64,000 bases of DNA from Eretmocerus hayati. Its lineage: Eukaryota; Arthropoda; Insecta; Hymenoptera; Aphelinidae. Positions 12,680-25,900 of this stretch are shown here, one piece after another. The stretch's first letter is position 1; each line of letters begins with the position of its first letter. Both the position numbers and the translations under genes were made by a program. The notes beneath the pieces were generated by a model. The model made no database searches and was not told the DNA's origin. It saw only the letters and a program-made list of their open reading frames with translations. The DNA is taken from the NCBI GenBank assembly GCA_029851415.1, contig CM056744.1, forward strand, positions 104,441,338-104,505,337, read 5' to 3'.

Positions 12680-14805
12680 TTACATGGGTATTCATCGATT
12701 ATCACGAAGAACGGGAAATTTTAGCGGCGGAATTAAAATGGGCGTAGATTCCTTCATTTTTCTACGAAGAATCCGTAAAAATTATTCAATAAAATATTAA
12801 TCTACCTGAGAAGCCTTATATTTACATCGAATTATTATGAATCTTACGTACCGATGTATAGTGATATACACGCATTTCAGGTGAAACAGTTGAAGTGCTT
12901 TAAAAACTTTTGCTCGAGTAAAGTTCCAAGAGAAATAGAAAGCTGTACATGGCAGTTATCGTTTGTCGTATGCAAAATTTGGAATCCAGTCGTCTGAATA
13001 CGCGATGAGCCATTAAATTTCTTTTTGCATAAGTAATTTTTTCGAAATATGATACGATAAGAGAAACAACTCGAGAGAATCTTCATTATGGCTGTCAGCG
13101 TATATATTATTAACATGTGTGAATATGTATATTGAAATGAACACTAAAATTCGTTTATGAGATAATAATTATGATGCAAGAGACGTGATGTGAATCTAAA
13201 CAGAGCTTTCGATGTTAATATTTCATAGTGCTGCTGCGGTAATAAATGAATTAATTATTGATGTCGTGATGAGTGACATCGATATTTAGGACATCGACGT
13301 CAAATTGATAGTTTTAAGAAAATTTTCAACTGGCAAACAATATTGTTCAGCCTGTGGAGCTTATTCATCGACATTATGTCTATACTAAGTGAGAAAGATA
13401 AATTGGCGGATTTTTTTTTGCATTTGGAAATGGTTGAAAATTATTTAACACTTGTGCGTAAAGCTTACTTCTACCGTGAAAGAATTCCTCAGAAACCGAT
13501 TGACGAAGCCAAAATTGAAATATCTTCCTTATAGTTCCTAACTAAAAAAATGACTTGCCGCATACGTATTATCTTTATTTCAGTCAATATCGATCGGAGT
13601 AAAAATTGAAAACGATTGCATTGGAAAAATCGTGACATTTTGAGCCGGAAATGATTGTTTTTGGTTCCCATTCCCGTTATTTCATTTTAAATCAACGATA
13701 AGAAAAGTATTCATCTAGGTCTTTGCAAATATTTTTAATTGATAGCTGGTTCAATTTCCTCCAAGAAAACCTTTGGCTGAAGTCAATTTCATGCAATAGG
13801 ACCGGAGTAGTAGCTGTTGTGAAAGTATAAAATCTCCAGGGCATATATTTGACGTAAAATTGTCTGAACTTTTGAAATATGTGATCGGAGTTTCCGTGGG
13901 AGGCATTCCTGAAGAGCTACATTGAAGTTTTTGCAAGAAAATACTTTTTCTTTTCATGTCAAATCGTGTTTGAACGGCATTTTGATCCCTAAAATCGATA
14001 GATATGGCTTTGGAAGCTCAAAAAACCGTGGCATTGGGTCCTGAACTACAAAATCTATGGGTCAGAAAAATGTTAAAAAGCCTATCTGGGCCCAAGATAT
14101 CGACGGAAACGAAAAAAGTATTTCGAACGCCTTCTCGTCGTACCTTTACGATCCCATTTCTGAGCATCAAATATCATACGACATGTTTTCGACGTGAAAT
14201 TGTCTGTTCTTTCAGATTAACGTATCACTTTGATTGTTCTCTAGAGATAATTCGATTCTATGTTTAGATGATTCGTGGACCAAACTTTGAACTATACGAT
14301 TAAAAAGAGCGTTTGAGGATTTGGAAGGATGCGCCATGAACTACAGCCAGATGGTATTTACCAAATGGGATTCACTAATAGTTTGTTTACTATCTGTACA
14401 CAGAGTGAAAATATCTGGAAACATTTCCGATATTTTTAATTTTAATGGACACTGAGCGCTTCATCAGGAATAAGTTCAGATTTAGTCAGTTGCCGCTCTA
14501 AGTAGAGTTCAATAGATTTTTTGACAATAAGCTCAGTAAACGTAGGAAGTTGATCATGATAAACGGTAAAATTTGGGATTAGGGTTCTCGAGAGATTCCT
14601 GAGCATTTATGTAATTTTTCCCGAGTTGACGCTTCCATGACTAACCGATTCGGGGATTTTCCCCAAAATAGGAGTGGAAAAAATACCGATCGCAATCTGG
14701 ACTTTTTCCCGACTGTCAGGGAAGAATTTCCGACGTCAGGGATTATACCGTGGTTAACAAAAGAATTACGCCATAATATGCTTGGGATGATGGCTACCCG
14801 TTCAG
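12680..14805. other. No gene supported
   Basis: Several frames of 60-87 codons occur on both strands (for example 14,004-14,267 plus), but none has a recognisable motif or splice context. The region around 13,760-13,940 shares short stretches (TTGATAGCTGGTTCAATTTC, CAATAGGACCGGAG) with the foldback at 31-32 kb, so it holds a decayed repeat. Confidence 0.5.
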
Positions 14806-14985
14806 GGTCGTCTAACTTTGGTACACTTCTTCAACTGCCTATAGCTCCGGCTTAGGCACTAAAAATTCCACTTTGGAGCCTGCCAATCGAAAGCTGAGAC
14901 TGTAAGCTCTCGATTGACTACTGATTGAGGTGGGTTCTGTTAATGCACGTCGGAATGCCGAGCCAAACAAGATAAAAAGTACTGA
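14806..14985 (+). repeat. Dispersed repeat copy 2 (CTTTGGTACACTTC family)
   Basis: Colinear with 9,733-9,905, with the same order of shared words and the same AAGATAAAAAGTA end. It is preceded by CTACCCGTTCAGGGTCG, which differs from the flank of copy 1. Confidence 0.7.
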
Positions 14986-14989
14986 AAAA

Positions 14990-16305
14990 GTGACAGAATT
15001 ATCCAATTTCAAGGTATGCTAATGAATGAAACGAATAAAATAGTTCGAATGATTTGTCAATTTATAAGCTTGTTATAGATTCAATGATAAATGCTTGATT
15101 TTTTTTCTCGAGAATAATGATCCTGCACATAATATTCATCGATTTTGAAAATGATGGAATAACACATCTTCAACCTTTTCATTGGTTAGATAAAATTCAT
15201 TTCAGCAATCCAGCGACGTGACGCTTTTGAATGAGGAATGATACTGGGAATAGAGTCTTGCGTATCGTCCTCATCTGATTTCTCACTAGCTTCTTCATCT
15301 TATGTATGTTTACATCGAATTTGCTTGCTTTGTGTCGCTATATTGAATTTGTTCACTATATAATACATTTGCTAAAAGCTTTGAGATCGATTCTGTGTCA
15401 GAAGCGGCTGTCTAGCACTATAGGAACGAACCAAAAAAAAAACAGTTCTAGATGTTCAAAGGTTCACCAGTTCAAAAAAATTTTCCTCGTTATGACCGCG
15501 AAAAAGACCGTATGTCGAGATAAAAAATTCACCATTTCCAGGTTTTTTCCATACGCGACACAGGAGCTAAAATCGATCCTGCTCGAATGAATCTAAGAAA
15601 AGAAATTACGTAATGATAGAATGATTGTATTCGAGAATTCGATCGCTCGTACGTGACTTATATATCAACCCTATATCACACATCTTTTATAGATACATAG
15701 ATATTTCTTCCCTCGACAACGATGCCACTAGGGCGTTTTTCGCCCTGTCATTTTTATCCAGAATTGTTATATCCGTTTCCACTTTCACGTCGATTTCTAC
15801 GCGCTATTCTTGAGTATTTAGTTTCTTGGGTCAACTCATCGCAAAGACTTGAAACCCAGTTTTTTTTGGAAACAAACGACAAGTTCAGATCGGATAACTT
15901 CCTGAATGGCGAATCGATGATGGGTATATTGGGAAGGGTTTTTCACGTGTCCGAATGCTTGCTTGAATTTCGTATGCCGTCTGAGCTTTTTCTGGGATAA
16001 TATTCCATTCATTTGACTGAAATCACAAATAATATATGATATTTCTATGAATGCGGTACTGTTATTATTCAAAGTTTCTCTATATATGAAACATGCCACA
16101 TGAGTAATTCTCAACGAAAACGGACCACAAATTGCAGTAATATCATGGTTTTGTTGCTTTCTCGAAGAGAAATTATTGTATCGATGTAGAAAATTTTGAT
16201 GAAAATTCTTAGGAATTCTCGTTTTTGACCCCTCAATTTCATCTCTACCCAGATTAAAGTTGATCCATCTTATTCTGCTCGCTGAGACCCATCAAATTGT
16301 ACCCC
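14990..16305. other. No gene supported
   Basis: Only short frames are present (about 60-94 codons at 15,306-16,114), with no motifs. Nothing else is visible. Confidence 0.5.
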
Positions 16306-17029
16306 TATTCAAGGTAGGCACCGTACCACCAGCGACCCCATCGGATGTTTCTGAACTAATAGGCCGGAGCCAACAACGTGACACGTGACCCCTCTAATCA
16401 AACCGCGTCTGCTAGCTGAAATTTGGTTCCCAAGTATCAAATCTTCTTATCACGTACAGGAACCGTTCCACAAAGTTCGATTGGTTTCAATAACATAAGT
16501 GTGCTTGTGCAACACAGCTCTCACTGTTGTACGGCATATTTTGCATTATTTTTCGATCGACTGTGCGGTAGTTTTCGTTTACTCTACGCCCAGTCGATCG
16601 AAAAACGTATTTCGATACTCGGGCGTGAAGTTTTTTTGCTTTACTCATGCTAATTTCGACCCTCGCCAGGGCTCGGGCCGAAAACAATCACTCGAAAAGC
16701 AAAACCAAACTTCCCTCCCTCGAATCGAAAAATACTATTTCATAGGAGTAGATACATCAAGTCATCCATGTGCTTTTGTTGAAAAATTGATGCAAAATAT
16801 GACTCCCGACCGAAAGATCCGTGTTATACATACATACTTACGTTATTGAAACCAATCAAACTCTGTGAAACGGTTCCTGTATGCGATAAAAATATTTGAT
16901 TCTTGGGAACCAAATTTCAGCTAGCAGACGCGGTTTGATTTGAGGGGTCACGTGGTCGACTCCGACGTCTCCGACCCAGTTCAGAAACATCCGATGGGGG
17001 CACTGATGGTACGGTGCCCATCTCTAATA
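16306..17029. mobile_element. 0.7-kb foldback element
   Basis: The outer ~190 bp on each side are inverted copies. The left carries GGCACCGTACCACCAG, CCCCATCGGATGTTTCTGAA, CGCGTCTGCTAGCTGAAATT and ATTGGTTTCAATAAC. The right repeats these in reverse order and complement up to about 17,029. The interior contains a second, smaller inverted pair around TTTTTCGATCGACTG (about 16,550-16,606). No coding frame is seen and the end duplication is unclear. Confidence 0.72.
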
Positions 17030-17204
17030 CATATTCCACATCCCATAATATGCACACTGTGGAATCATCTTGACTGTTTCACTTCACGATCTTTCTGTCT
17101 CACTTTTTGCTACCTTAATCAATGAGTGCGAGTGAGACAACGCGATATCGAGCTTGGACAATTCATCTAATCCCCGGGTGTACACCGGTCTCTGTGAATT
17201 ATTC

Positions 17205-17365
17205 CAAATTTCAACTGCTAATAGCTCCAGCTCAGACACATTAAATCGAATTTTGTAGGCCGTCAATCAAAAACTGAGACTGTAAGCTTTCGATTCAACA
17301 CCTATCAAGGTGGATTTTGTCAATGCATATTGGCATGCGGAGCCAAACAAAAAAAAGTATCAAAA
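17205..17365 (+). repeat. Dispersed repeat copy 3 (CTTTGGTACACTTC family)
   Basis: Colinear with copies 1 and 2 but more diverged. It retains AATAGCTCCAGCTCA, CTGAGACTGTAAGCTTTCG, GATTTTGTCAATGCATAT and GAGCCAAACAAAA. It lies directly upstream of the (TA)n tract. Confidence 0.65.
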
Positions 17366-17477
17366 TCGTACCGAAATTACCCAATTTAACGATACATAAT
17401 TTTTCCTCAAAAATATTAGTAGATTCTAAATAGTCGAGCCTAAATAACGAAGTGACCAAATGAAGTTCATATGCAAA

Positions 17478-17478
<1 letters not shown>

Positions 17479-17539
<61 letters not shown>
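17479..17539. repeat. (TA)n microsatellite, about 30 units
   Basis: An uninterrupted alternating TA tract of 61 nt. Confidence 0.97.
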
Positions 17540-17543
<4 letters not shown>

Positions 17544-17889
17544 TCACTTGGTTTTTAGTTAAGGGGATGTCAGAGTCCTATCCTCAATCGTAAACTTACC
17601 GGCATTGTCGAATCTCGAAAATTTCCAATGAATTATTGAGGTATTCTAAATATCAAAGTCAATGCCGATTCGAGACGTTACAAGGTATACGGCAATGTTT
17701 TTTGAATCCGCTATATCTTAAAAATTCATCGAATAATCTCGAAAGTCGGACAATACCGGTATCCAACATAGTTTCGAATGGAATGCCTGTTAAAGGAGTA
17801 AAAAAATACATCGAGAGAAGGAGCCGTTAGTTTCAAATGAATTTTATCGGATGAATTTTCATCTCTATTGAGTAACATGATGCAGCGTC

Positions 17890-18353
17890 ATGCTCAGAGT
17901 AATGGACATTGTAATTACTTACCAGGGTAACAATTTTGATATGGATTGGGAGAAAAATTTAAGGGAGTTTAGAAACTTGATTCGAGATTTTTATGACCAA
18001 AATTCCACAGAAACTATTCCAAAATCTACTTTCACCATACCTACCAGAGATGAAGAAAATAAGCAGTTCAAACTTCTAGATTTACAGATGTTATCGTCCG
18101 ATTTTGATATCTCCTAATGTGCCCCGAATTGATTCTTCTTATGAAAATAGTTACCGAGATGAAATTACCAAAAGTAATTTCGCAGAAGATTCTAAATGAA
18201 ATTCATACGGAATATCAAACACTATGTTTCATGAAATATCTGGCACTGTATTCAGTCAAACCGATTAAGTTTCTGCAGAAATTTCATCTTTTCGATGATG
18301 AGAGACTCGTTAAAAAAAACATCATAGTTCGCCATTGTAATTATATCGACTAG
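17890..18353 (+). pseudogene. Coding-like remnant in shifted frames, unrecognised
   Basis: Two consecutive frames on the + strand, 17,890-18,117 and 18,117-18,353, have protein-like composition (for example DWEKNLREFRNLIRDFYD, then NEIHTEYQT and FHLFDDERLVKKN). They lie in different frames that abut at TAATG, so a single indel could join them. The third frame over 18,105-18,170 is also open. I recognise no family. It may be a decayed gene or element ORF, or chance. Confidence 0.3.
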
Positions 18354-18703
18354 TCAACTTCAATATTGAGTGGACAAATAAAAAACAACAACAAACATGG
18401 TAAACAAAACCTCAAAAGAAGTTTCACCACCAGTTTACCCCGTGGCTAACACAACTTAAGCATCTTCAGTTGATTGCAATTACGCTTAACCACCAGTAAT
18501 TTACATAATTAGACATAATGAGTTTATCATGATGGAGCTTAATATTAGAAACGATATAACCACTTCGCAGAAACGAGGATATTTCTCTGAGCTAGTAACA
18601 GGTCAGAAATAGTTATCTACAACTATATATCTAAGAATATCAATATGTATAACTATTTAGTGCAGCCATCCGTTAGTAAGTAATTCAAATAATTCTGGTT
18701 CAG

Positions 18704-18888
18704 GTAAGCATAACAAATCTGAGCTAGCAAAATGGAATTCAGAAATTCCGGAGCGACAAACTATGCTTTGGTGGAAGTTGACCGGAGAAGGAAATTCACC
18801 ACCTGTACGAAATTTGAAACCAAGCCGAAGTAAAGGCCATGTTATCGCAAACGAGAGATGGATACATTGTCCCAACGAACCCAGCGTT
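18704..18888 (+). CDS. Candidate upstream (5') dynein exon
   Basis: An open frame ends at a GTAAGC donor after 18,888 in phase 0, and the next dynein exon begins in phase 0 at 19,704. The residues (ending RWIHCPNEPSV) are compatible with, but not clearly similar to, the poorly conserved N-terminus of DNAH1. An ATG in frame lies at about 18,764. The left edge is uncertain: TTCAG before 18,704 could be an acceptor, but CAG/GTAAGC there also reads as a donor. Treat as tentative. Confidence 0.3.
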
Positions 18889-19703
18889 GTAAGCTAATTA
18901 ATTTTGTTCCTTGAATGGCAGATTTGTTCTGAAAATTAATTAGGGAAATTCTCACAAATTTCGTTATCAGCTATTTCCTCCTTTCTGAAGACAAAGTAAA
19001 TGATTTACAATGAATTTGTGGCATTTGTCATAGTTATGCAGAAATTGTATGAAAGTTATTTAATCATTCATAACTCTAGTTACTTCTACACATTACAAAG
19101 ATGAATTTTGAGAGGCTGTTTAGTCATGATACGTTCATTATTTGGAATAACAGCTAATGAAGGACACAGTATTTTTTTTTCTTCGGAAAGAAGCCTTGAA
19201 AAAATGAAAAACGTAAAAAGGTTACCCGCATTCAGAGTTTCGAAAATTCAACGTGCTACTGCGGCAAACTGGTTGACATAATTTCTTCGAGTCTTTTATT
19301 ACATTCTCACAGTTTGCATTCGGCTTAAATTAATCGATATCGTTCTAAAGAATTTTTTGAGGCTTTGGAGAGACAGAAAATTTTAATGAATATTACCACA
19401 ATCCAATTACTCCTTCAATGCCTGAACCAGCTGATGAAGGACTTGCATAATCCTTATAAAATGAACATTGGAAATTTTAACGACGAGCTGAGTCTTGATT
19501 CCACACATCATTAACAAGTGAATTCATTCAATTCCTTTCAAAGTTATTCAGATTTCAAAGATTGATCCTACATGGAGTACATTTATACGATTGATATTGT
19601 ATTCTAGATGGAATTGAATAATTGAGAATTTTAGTCAAAGTTTCAAAGATTTAATTTTTTAATGAACTTTAAGCGTTGAATAATTGAAAAATTTTTGTTT
19701 CAG

Positions 19704-19921
19704 TCATTTCCAGGCGAAGGTTTTACTCCAAAAATTCAAATGGAATATGAAAGAGGCCCTCGACGATTGGTAAAAAATGTAGAAACAGAGAGACGACGTA
19801 GGCTTTACGCAAGCTTTGATTTGACTGAATTATTAATGCAACGTGGTATTTGCCTCTCCGATATCTCATGCTCGGATTATTTACCTCTAGAAATATTCGA
19901 CGATGAAGAATTCGATTGTAG
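19704..19921 (+). CDS. DNAH1-type dynein exon A: N-terminal tail
   Basis: Acceptor TTTTTGTTTCAG, donor GTAAGT, phase 0 in and phase 2 out. It encodes the basic ERRRRLYAS segment followed by [14 protein letters not shown], a conserved acidic motif of the DNAH1 tail. The split arginine codon (AG+A) joins to TPKEWL of the next exon, 4.9 kb away. No start codon fits at the 5' side, so at least one more exon lies upstream. Confidence 0.88.
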
Positions 19922-22900
19922 GTAAGTAAATTCATACTCAAAATAGGATATATTGTAGAATAGAGGACTCAATAGCTTGACCTTGAATATTCTATTATGT
20001 CTATTTGCCACGAGTACATATGCTACAACGTCACATAAACTTGAACTTAACCAGAATGGATTTCGAGTTAACTCGAAAGGTTGCGTCTTTAAAACGAGTC
20101 AGAATATTTTGAACTTCAGTAACGAGAATCGATTTATCCAAATCTTCAGAAAAAGAGATACATCATTTTGGGTCAAAATCATACATTATTACCAAAAAAA
20201 TTACATGAGCAATACCGAAACCCTTGAGTTTGAGATGAATTATTTTCATTAATTATCTATACAATTATGGGCAAGAATGTTTTGCTTGAGCATAACACAA
20301 AAAATCTTTAATTTTTCACCAACTATAATTCGTATAGTTTCATCAAAGTTGATTTTGACCATCGTTTAACGATTGTTGCTTTTACACAACGCATGGAATT
20401 TTGACTCATCTTGTGTTCAAATTACTGCTTGACACGCTCGCTAAGAATGGAAATTCAGATTGACGGATAGAAAATTCCTTCCCCCTTTTGAACATATTTC
20501 ACTGCACACTGCACATACCGTCAGGCTTTAAGGCAATTTCGTTGAATACGTGTGAAATTGCAGATTTTTTTTTTTTCTGAATCTGAAGCCTAAAATTTTG
20601 CATGTCGTATATTAAAAATTGATGGATAGGAATAATTCTGAAAAGCACAATACGTGAATTTGAACAAATTGAGATTTACAGGACACTTAATGAATTCAAC
20701 ATTAAGAATAGCCTAAGCTTCACCTTGCATATTTCTAACATTCCAACATACTTAGCTTATCCTAGAATTAATCTATTGAAATGTCCAAAAGATGATATTG
20801 AAACAGATACAGTTCCATCTAAAAGAGCTGTAGATGATCAAAATTCAACAGATCAGCGCTACTTAACCAAGTCAGGGTTGGATAATATTTTTAGGAAGCG
20901 TGTGAAGGAATTTCTCGAACTTAATCAGAAAACGCATTTTACACTCTCTATCGGACAAAATTATTGTGTTCGTGGTTCATTCACTCTTTTATCAAAGAAT
21001 CTCTCAGTGTTGCAAAATGATGTAGGTATTCATCATCGCAAATTTTGCTCCGATGCGAAATGCAATCTTTTGACATTTGAAAAGAGCCTTCCGGGTGGAA
21101 CTTGAACAGGAGAAAGTAGAATCAAACGTTTGGAGAAAGTTTCATATCTTTCATTTTTCTCGTCTGATTCAATATTTAGCTGTATAATTGTGGTTAAATA
21201 TACTTTTCATATTTGAAAGGAATTCCTGTTCTTCAGGTTTTTTACAGTACCCTAAACCTGGGTGAATATGGCCACTTTAGACCTTCTGATCGAATTCTCG
21301 TTGCGATTTTTCGAACAAACCTATATTTATCTTGGGTCATTCGACGCATCTTGATGTCTTCATCAAAACGCTGACTTCAGAATTTCATTTCAACCATTTG
21401 CTCTCTTGAAAACTGTGAAAAACAGGGTGGCCACATTCACCCCGGCATCCGGGGTGAATGTGGCCACCCTCGTTGAGCACCGCAATTATAATGGTCTGAG
21501 CGAGTCCTTACCCCGACGCCTTGTGTTTGAAACAAAATGAGGATAACACATCTCTTAGCCCATCTAATTACGAAGTGAATACAATTTGATTCATCTCGGT
21601 AGCTCAAAACCCCGAGTCAAGCGGCCAATTTGGAATCTATAAACTACATTGGCATCTCAAGCACGGTTGTGTCTCGGGTGGCGTCTTGGTTGATTTTGGA
21701 CACTTGGACGCTTCTAGTTGAGTTTCACTGCATTTTTCGACCAAACCTATACGTATCTGTACTCATTCGACGCGCCTTGACGTCACCTCCAAAATGCTGT
21801 TTTTGGAATTCTCTTCCACTCATTTGTTTTCTCGAGAGTTGTTAGAAACGAAGTGACCAAAGTCACCCCGCACAGTGGGGCCAAAAACGAAAAATACCAA
21901 AAAAATCGCCTTCGCGCGAATTCTCAACCGATTGACATGATCCAAAAGAAATTCTCTTGGTTTTTCGATGCAGTAACAGCTGTGTCTGCGCAAAATTTCA
22001 TCAGAGCTTTTCCGGTGCCTCAGGATCACGATGAGCGCAAATGTGAAATAATGCAAAATGACGAGTATTCGAATTGATTCACTGGTGATCCATTCCTGAC
22101 CGAGTGGATGCCACATCATATTAATAATGACTGAGAACTATATTCGAAAGATTAGAAAAATTTTTCCAATGATTTTCGAAAGCTCCTTTGCCGCAAACCT
22201 TTCTCGGTCGGTAGTCTAAGGAATACACGAAAATAAGGTGAGTGAACGAGATATTACGTAATTCTGGGTCATGAATATCATTCCTTCGCCCCTGTGCAAT
22301 CACCAGAGTATTTTTTACATGAGCAAATATGAGAGGTCGAGTTTCATCGAGTTTCAGACGATTCACCACGACTTTACACGTATTCGGATCACGGATACGA
22401 TGAAAATCTTGATTTAAAGCTAGGTATCGTGACTTCTGCAGTGATGACAATCATTCTCACCTATTGCGCTATCGATTACCAGTCATTTGAGCCCAAGCAG
22501 AGCACTGTACGTTCTTGCAAACGTGCAGTTTGCGACATTTTGCATTATTTCAAATTTGCGCTTATCACGATCCTGAAGCACCGGAAAAGCTTTGATGAAA
22601 TTTCGCGCAGACACAGCTGTTATTGCATAAAAAAACGAAGAGTATTTCTTTTGAATCATGTCAATCGGTTGAAAATTCGCGTAAAGGTGATTTTTTAGTA
22701 ATTTTCGTTTATGGTCGCCGGGCTACAATCTAGCACATTGCGCGCGTCTACGCGGCCTTCAATGTACTAGATTGTGGCCCGGTGACCATAAAAAATCACA
22801 TGCACCTATGTCGCAATCGCGGCACTCGGGTACATAATCTACTATTTTGGCCCCTCTGTGCCCCGGGGCATCCGAGAAATCACAAGTTCTCGTTCAAGTG

Positions 22901-25900
22901 GTCGTTCTAGATAACTGCCGCATTCAAATTCAATCAAAAATAGCGCAAAATGTAGAGGACGCCGATACTTATTAAGAGAAAATCATTGGAAAGAGATAGA
23001 TATGGATCTGCTGGGTTGTTCAGGTAAATTTTTGCAACATGAAATTTTTACTTGACAATTTCCACTTCATTCCAATGGAAGAAAGGGTAAATAGATAGAT
23101 AGATAGATAGATAGATAGATTTTTTATTAAACTGTGGACTCTAGGTCCAATGTAGTCGAGACTACGTGCTTTATGACCCATACAGATATTCTTCAAATAA
23201 AACAGGTAAATAGAACCTGTCTCATCACAAAAGAGCTGGCATATTTTGAAAGGAGAAATCCTAAGCTTTAAAATCCGCTCTTGCACATCTTTCTAGGTGG
23301 TGTAGCATCGGAGTAATGACTATCACAATCTCTTTCCGGAAAAGTGGCCACATTAACCCCGGTTTACGGTACTGCGGTAGGGAATGACCAAAGATGATTG
23401 AAAATTAACATTGTTTGATGTGTACTTTAGACGGTGTGATGAGTGAATGAGTTGATGAACACAATCTATACCTTACTGCACACCCATCAGAGCGCAAATA
23501 ATACAGTTTGATACGATAAGAAGTCAGAGTTAGCTCCCGCATCCGTGAGTAATGACTTTCCTACCCGAGCTGCGGGCAAGAGTCGGAATCATTCCAAGAA
23601 TGCCCAAAATTTGTTTCTAATACATTGTACGAGGAAGTTTATTTTGCGCAAATTTTACCAATTCTTACTCGCAAAGCACCAAAATGTATAGAATAGAATA
23701 ATCTTTATTTGTCTTTCGACAAAACTCCTACTTACAACGGGGACCCACGACGTGTGGGTCACCAAATCTCACCAAACTCTTTTGATAGTCTCGTCTTTTC
23801 AAGAAAATGAAGAATCCAGAGTAACTCCGTCAAATGGGCCTCCCATTCAGAGCTACAGCCTATGACATTAGCATTGCCCATACAGGCCCATGTTAAACAG
23901 TGATACATATAAATATACTGGATATGTTGACGTTTCTGTCTGTAGCTCAGAATAGAAGGCCCATTTGACAGAGTTGCTTTAGATTCTTCATATTCTAGAT
24001 GATCCGAGACTGTGAAAAAAGTTTAGTGAGATTTCGTGACCCGCACTTCGTGGGTCCCCCTTGTTCGTACATTGGGTGAGAATACAGGATTTCAGTATTG
24101 AATCTCGTGACAATATATCACGGGTCATAATAGGAAGTATAAACTATGTAAAGAAAATCATCTTTGTTATAAACTCATTGCGTAACATGGTTATCATAGG
24201 AGTCTTCTGTGAATTCTCACGGTCGAGAGGACTAGATCATATCCATTATAAATAGGTCAATTGACGTGAGTAAAATCTATTTTTTGACACATTGTGCGAG
24301 GATCGTGGAATTTGGTTGGCTCATGTGTACTTGATGAGCCTCAAACTATATCTCTGTAATTATCTTGAAGTTATGCTATGGCACGTTGACGAATGTTATT
24401 GAAAAAGCTTTTTTCGCTATTTTCTCGAAACTTCCTGCAATCGCAATTTTTCAATGTTCTTCATTTAAAATCACTTATTGGAAATCCATATCGATTTCTT
24501 CTCAGAATCATAGAATTTTATCAAATCATAATGTATACATAAGTAATCCCCCCATCTCCTCTGAATCTCTATTACTATGAGAGACCAGAAGAAGAGGCAT
24601 TATCTCGACAAAAGTACCTTCTTTTCTTCTTTAATAATGATTCTTACGAGAAAATTCGCACACAGAAAAGATCACTCTATCACTCAGTCTTCAATATTTT
24701 CTCTCAGCTTGTCTCTCGGACGCTATCACGAACAAAGAAAAAAAAAGTACTTACACACTGAAATAAAGAAAAAAGTTATCTTGAGATACCCAACGTCTAC
24801 GTTGAACAATACATTCAAGATATCTTGATTAACGATATCATAATATTATGCCTGTATGAAAGAACACCAAAGGAATGGCTGGATTTGGTTACGATCGATG
24901 GCAAGATTTATCCACTACCTGCTGAAGCTTTACTTCGTACATCTACAACCAACAAAATTCCATCATCTGCCAGTAGCCAAAAAAGCAATTCGACATTACT
25001 AGAGGGGGCGAATTTTTCTGAAAATTCCGATCTGAGATGGGAAAGAGTTGCAGTCATGGATTACGAAGCTGATAAAAAATTATGGAAAACGATGACGTTG
25101 GATGGCGAAAAACGAATTTATAAGCTGCCAAGATTGCTCGTGCGTTTCCTTGCTGAAGATCCACGAATTTTCGTAAGCAGAGTTGAGGCGGCTCTCCTGG
25201 AACGCAGTAATGCAAAAGCGAGCATCAAGTAAGATTTTTGTGAAAATATTTTCAAAGCGAATTGGGTCTTCTTCCAAGTTATCTAGCTCCTACTAGACAT
25301 GTGATAATCGTCTTTTACAAGTAGTCATTTTGAAGATCTTGGAGAAACCTACAATTTAACCACCGGTGAAAGTCGATCGTCATACTTTTTATAGAAGCTA
25401 TAGCCAATACAAATTAAGCAGTTTTGTAAAAATGCCAAACTTTGAGCTCAATTTGCCAAAACCGTTTTTTTATTTTCGACCTTAAAACTATGCAAATATG
25501 TTTTTTGCAACTGTGTGCGCGGAGTTGTGAAAAAATGAGACTTCTCTTCATTATTTACAGTGCGAGAAGTAATGCGTGAATGACTTCTCGCACAGTTTTA
25601 CATTTACGCACTGGTGGAGTGTGCGTGAATGTAACTTCTCGCTCTAATGCATTTTCATTCACGCACAGTTCCAAAATATGATGTGACGTCATCCCTCTGA
25701 ATTTGGCCTTTCTTGAAAACTTCGTTTCCAAGATGATCTTGCTCGGACAGTGGTGCATTTAATTACAACTTCGCGCACAGTTGCAAAAAATAGTATACGC
25801 AACACGTGCGAGAAGTTTCCGCACACGTTGCCAACTCGCGCGAGAAGTAACATTCACGCACACTTCGAAACTTCTCGCACACCTAGAAGTACATATTGAA

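Larger units (their letters stand above)
21245..23374. mobile_element. 2.1-kb foldback element with CAGTACC ends
   Basis: The left end CAGTACCCTAAACCTGGGTG and the right end, reversed, CAGTACCGTAAACCGGGGTT are followed on both sides by a TGGCCACTTT word. TA precedes the left end. An inner inverted pair (about 21,885-22,075 against 22,510-22,700) and a 32-bp-arm hairpin (22,709-22,740 against 22,760-22,791) show nested foldback structure. No transposase frame. Ends of this type fit Tc1/mariner-class elements; the superfamily call is inference. Confidence 0.7.
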
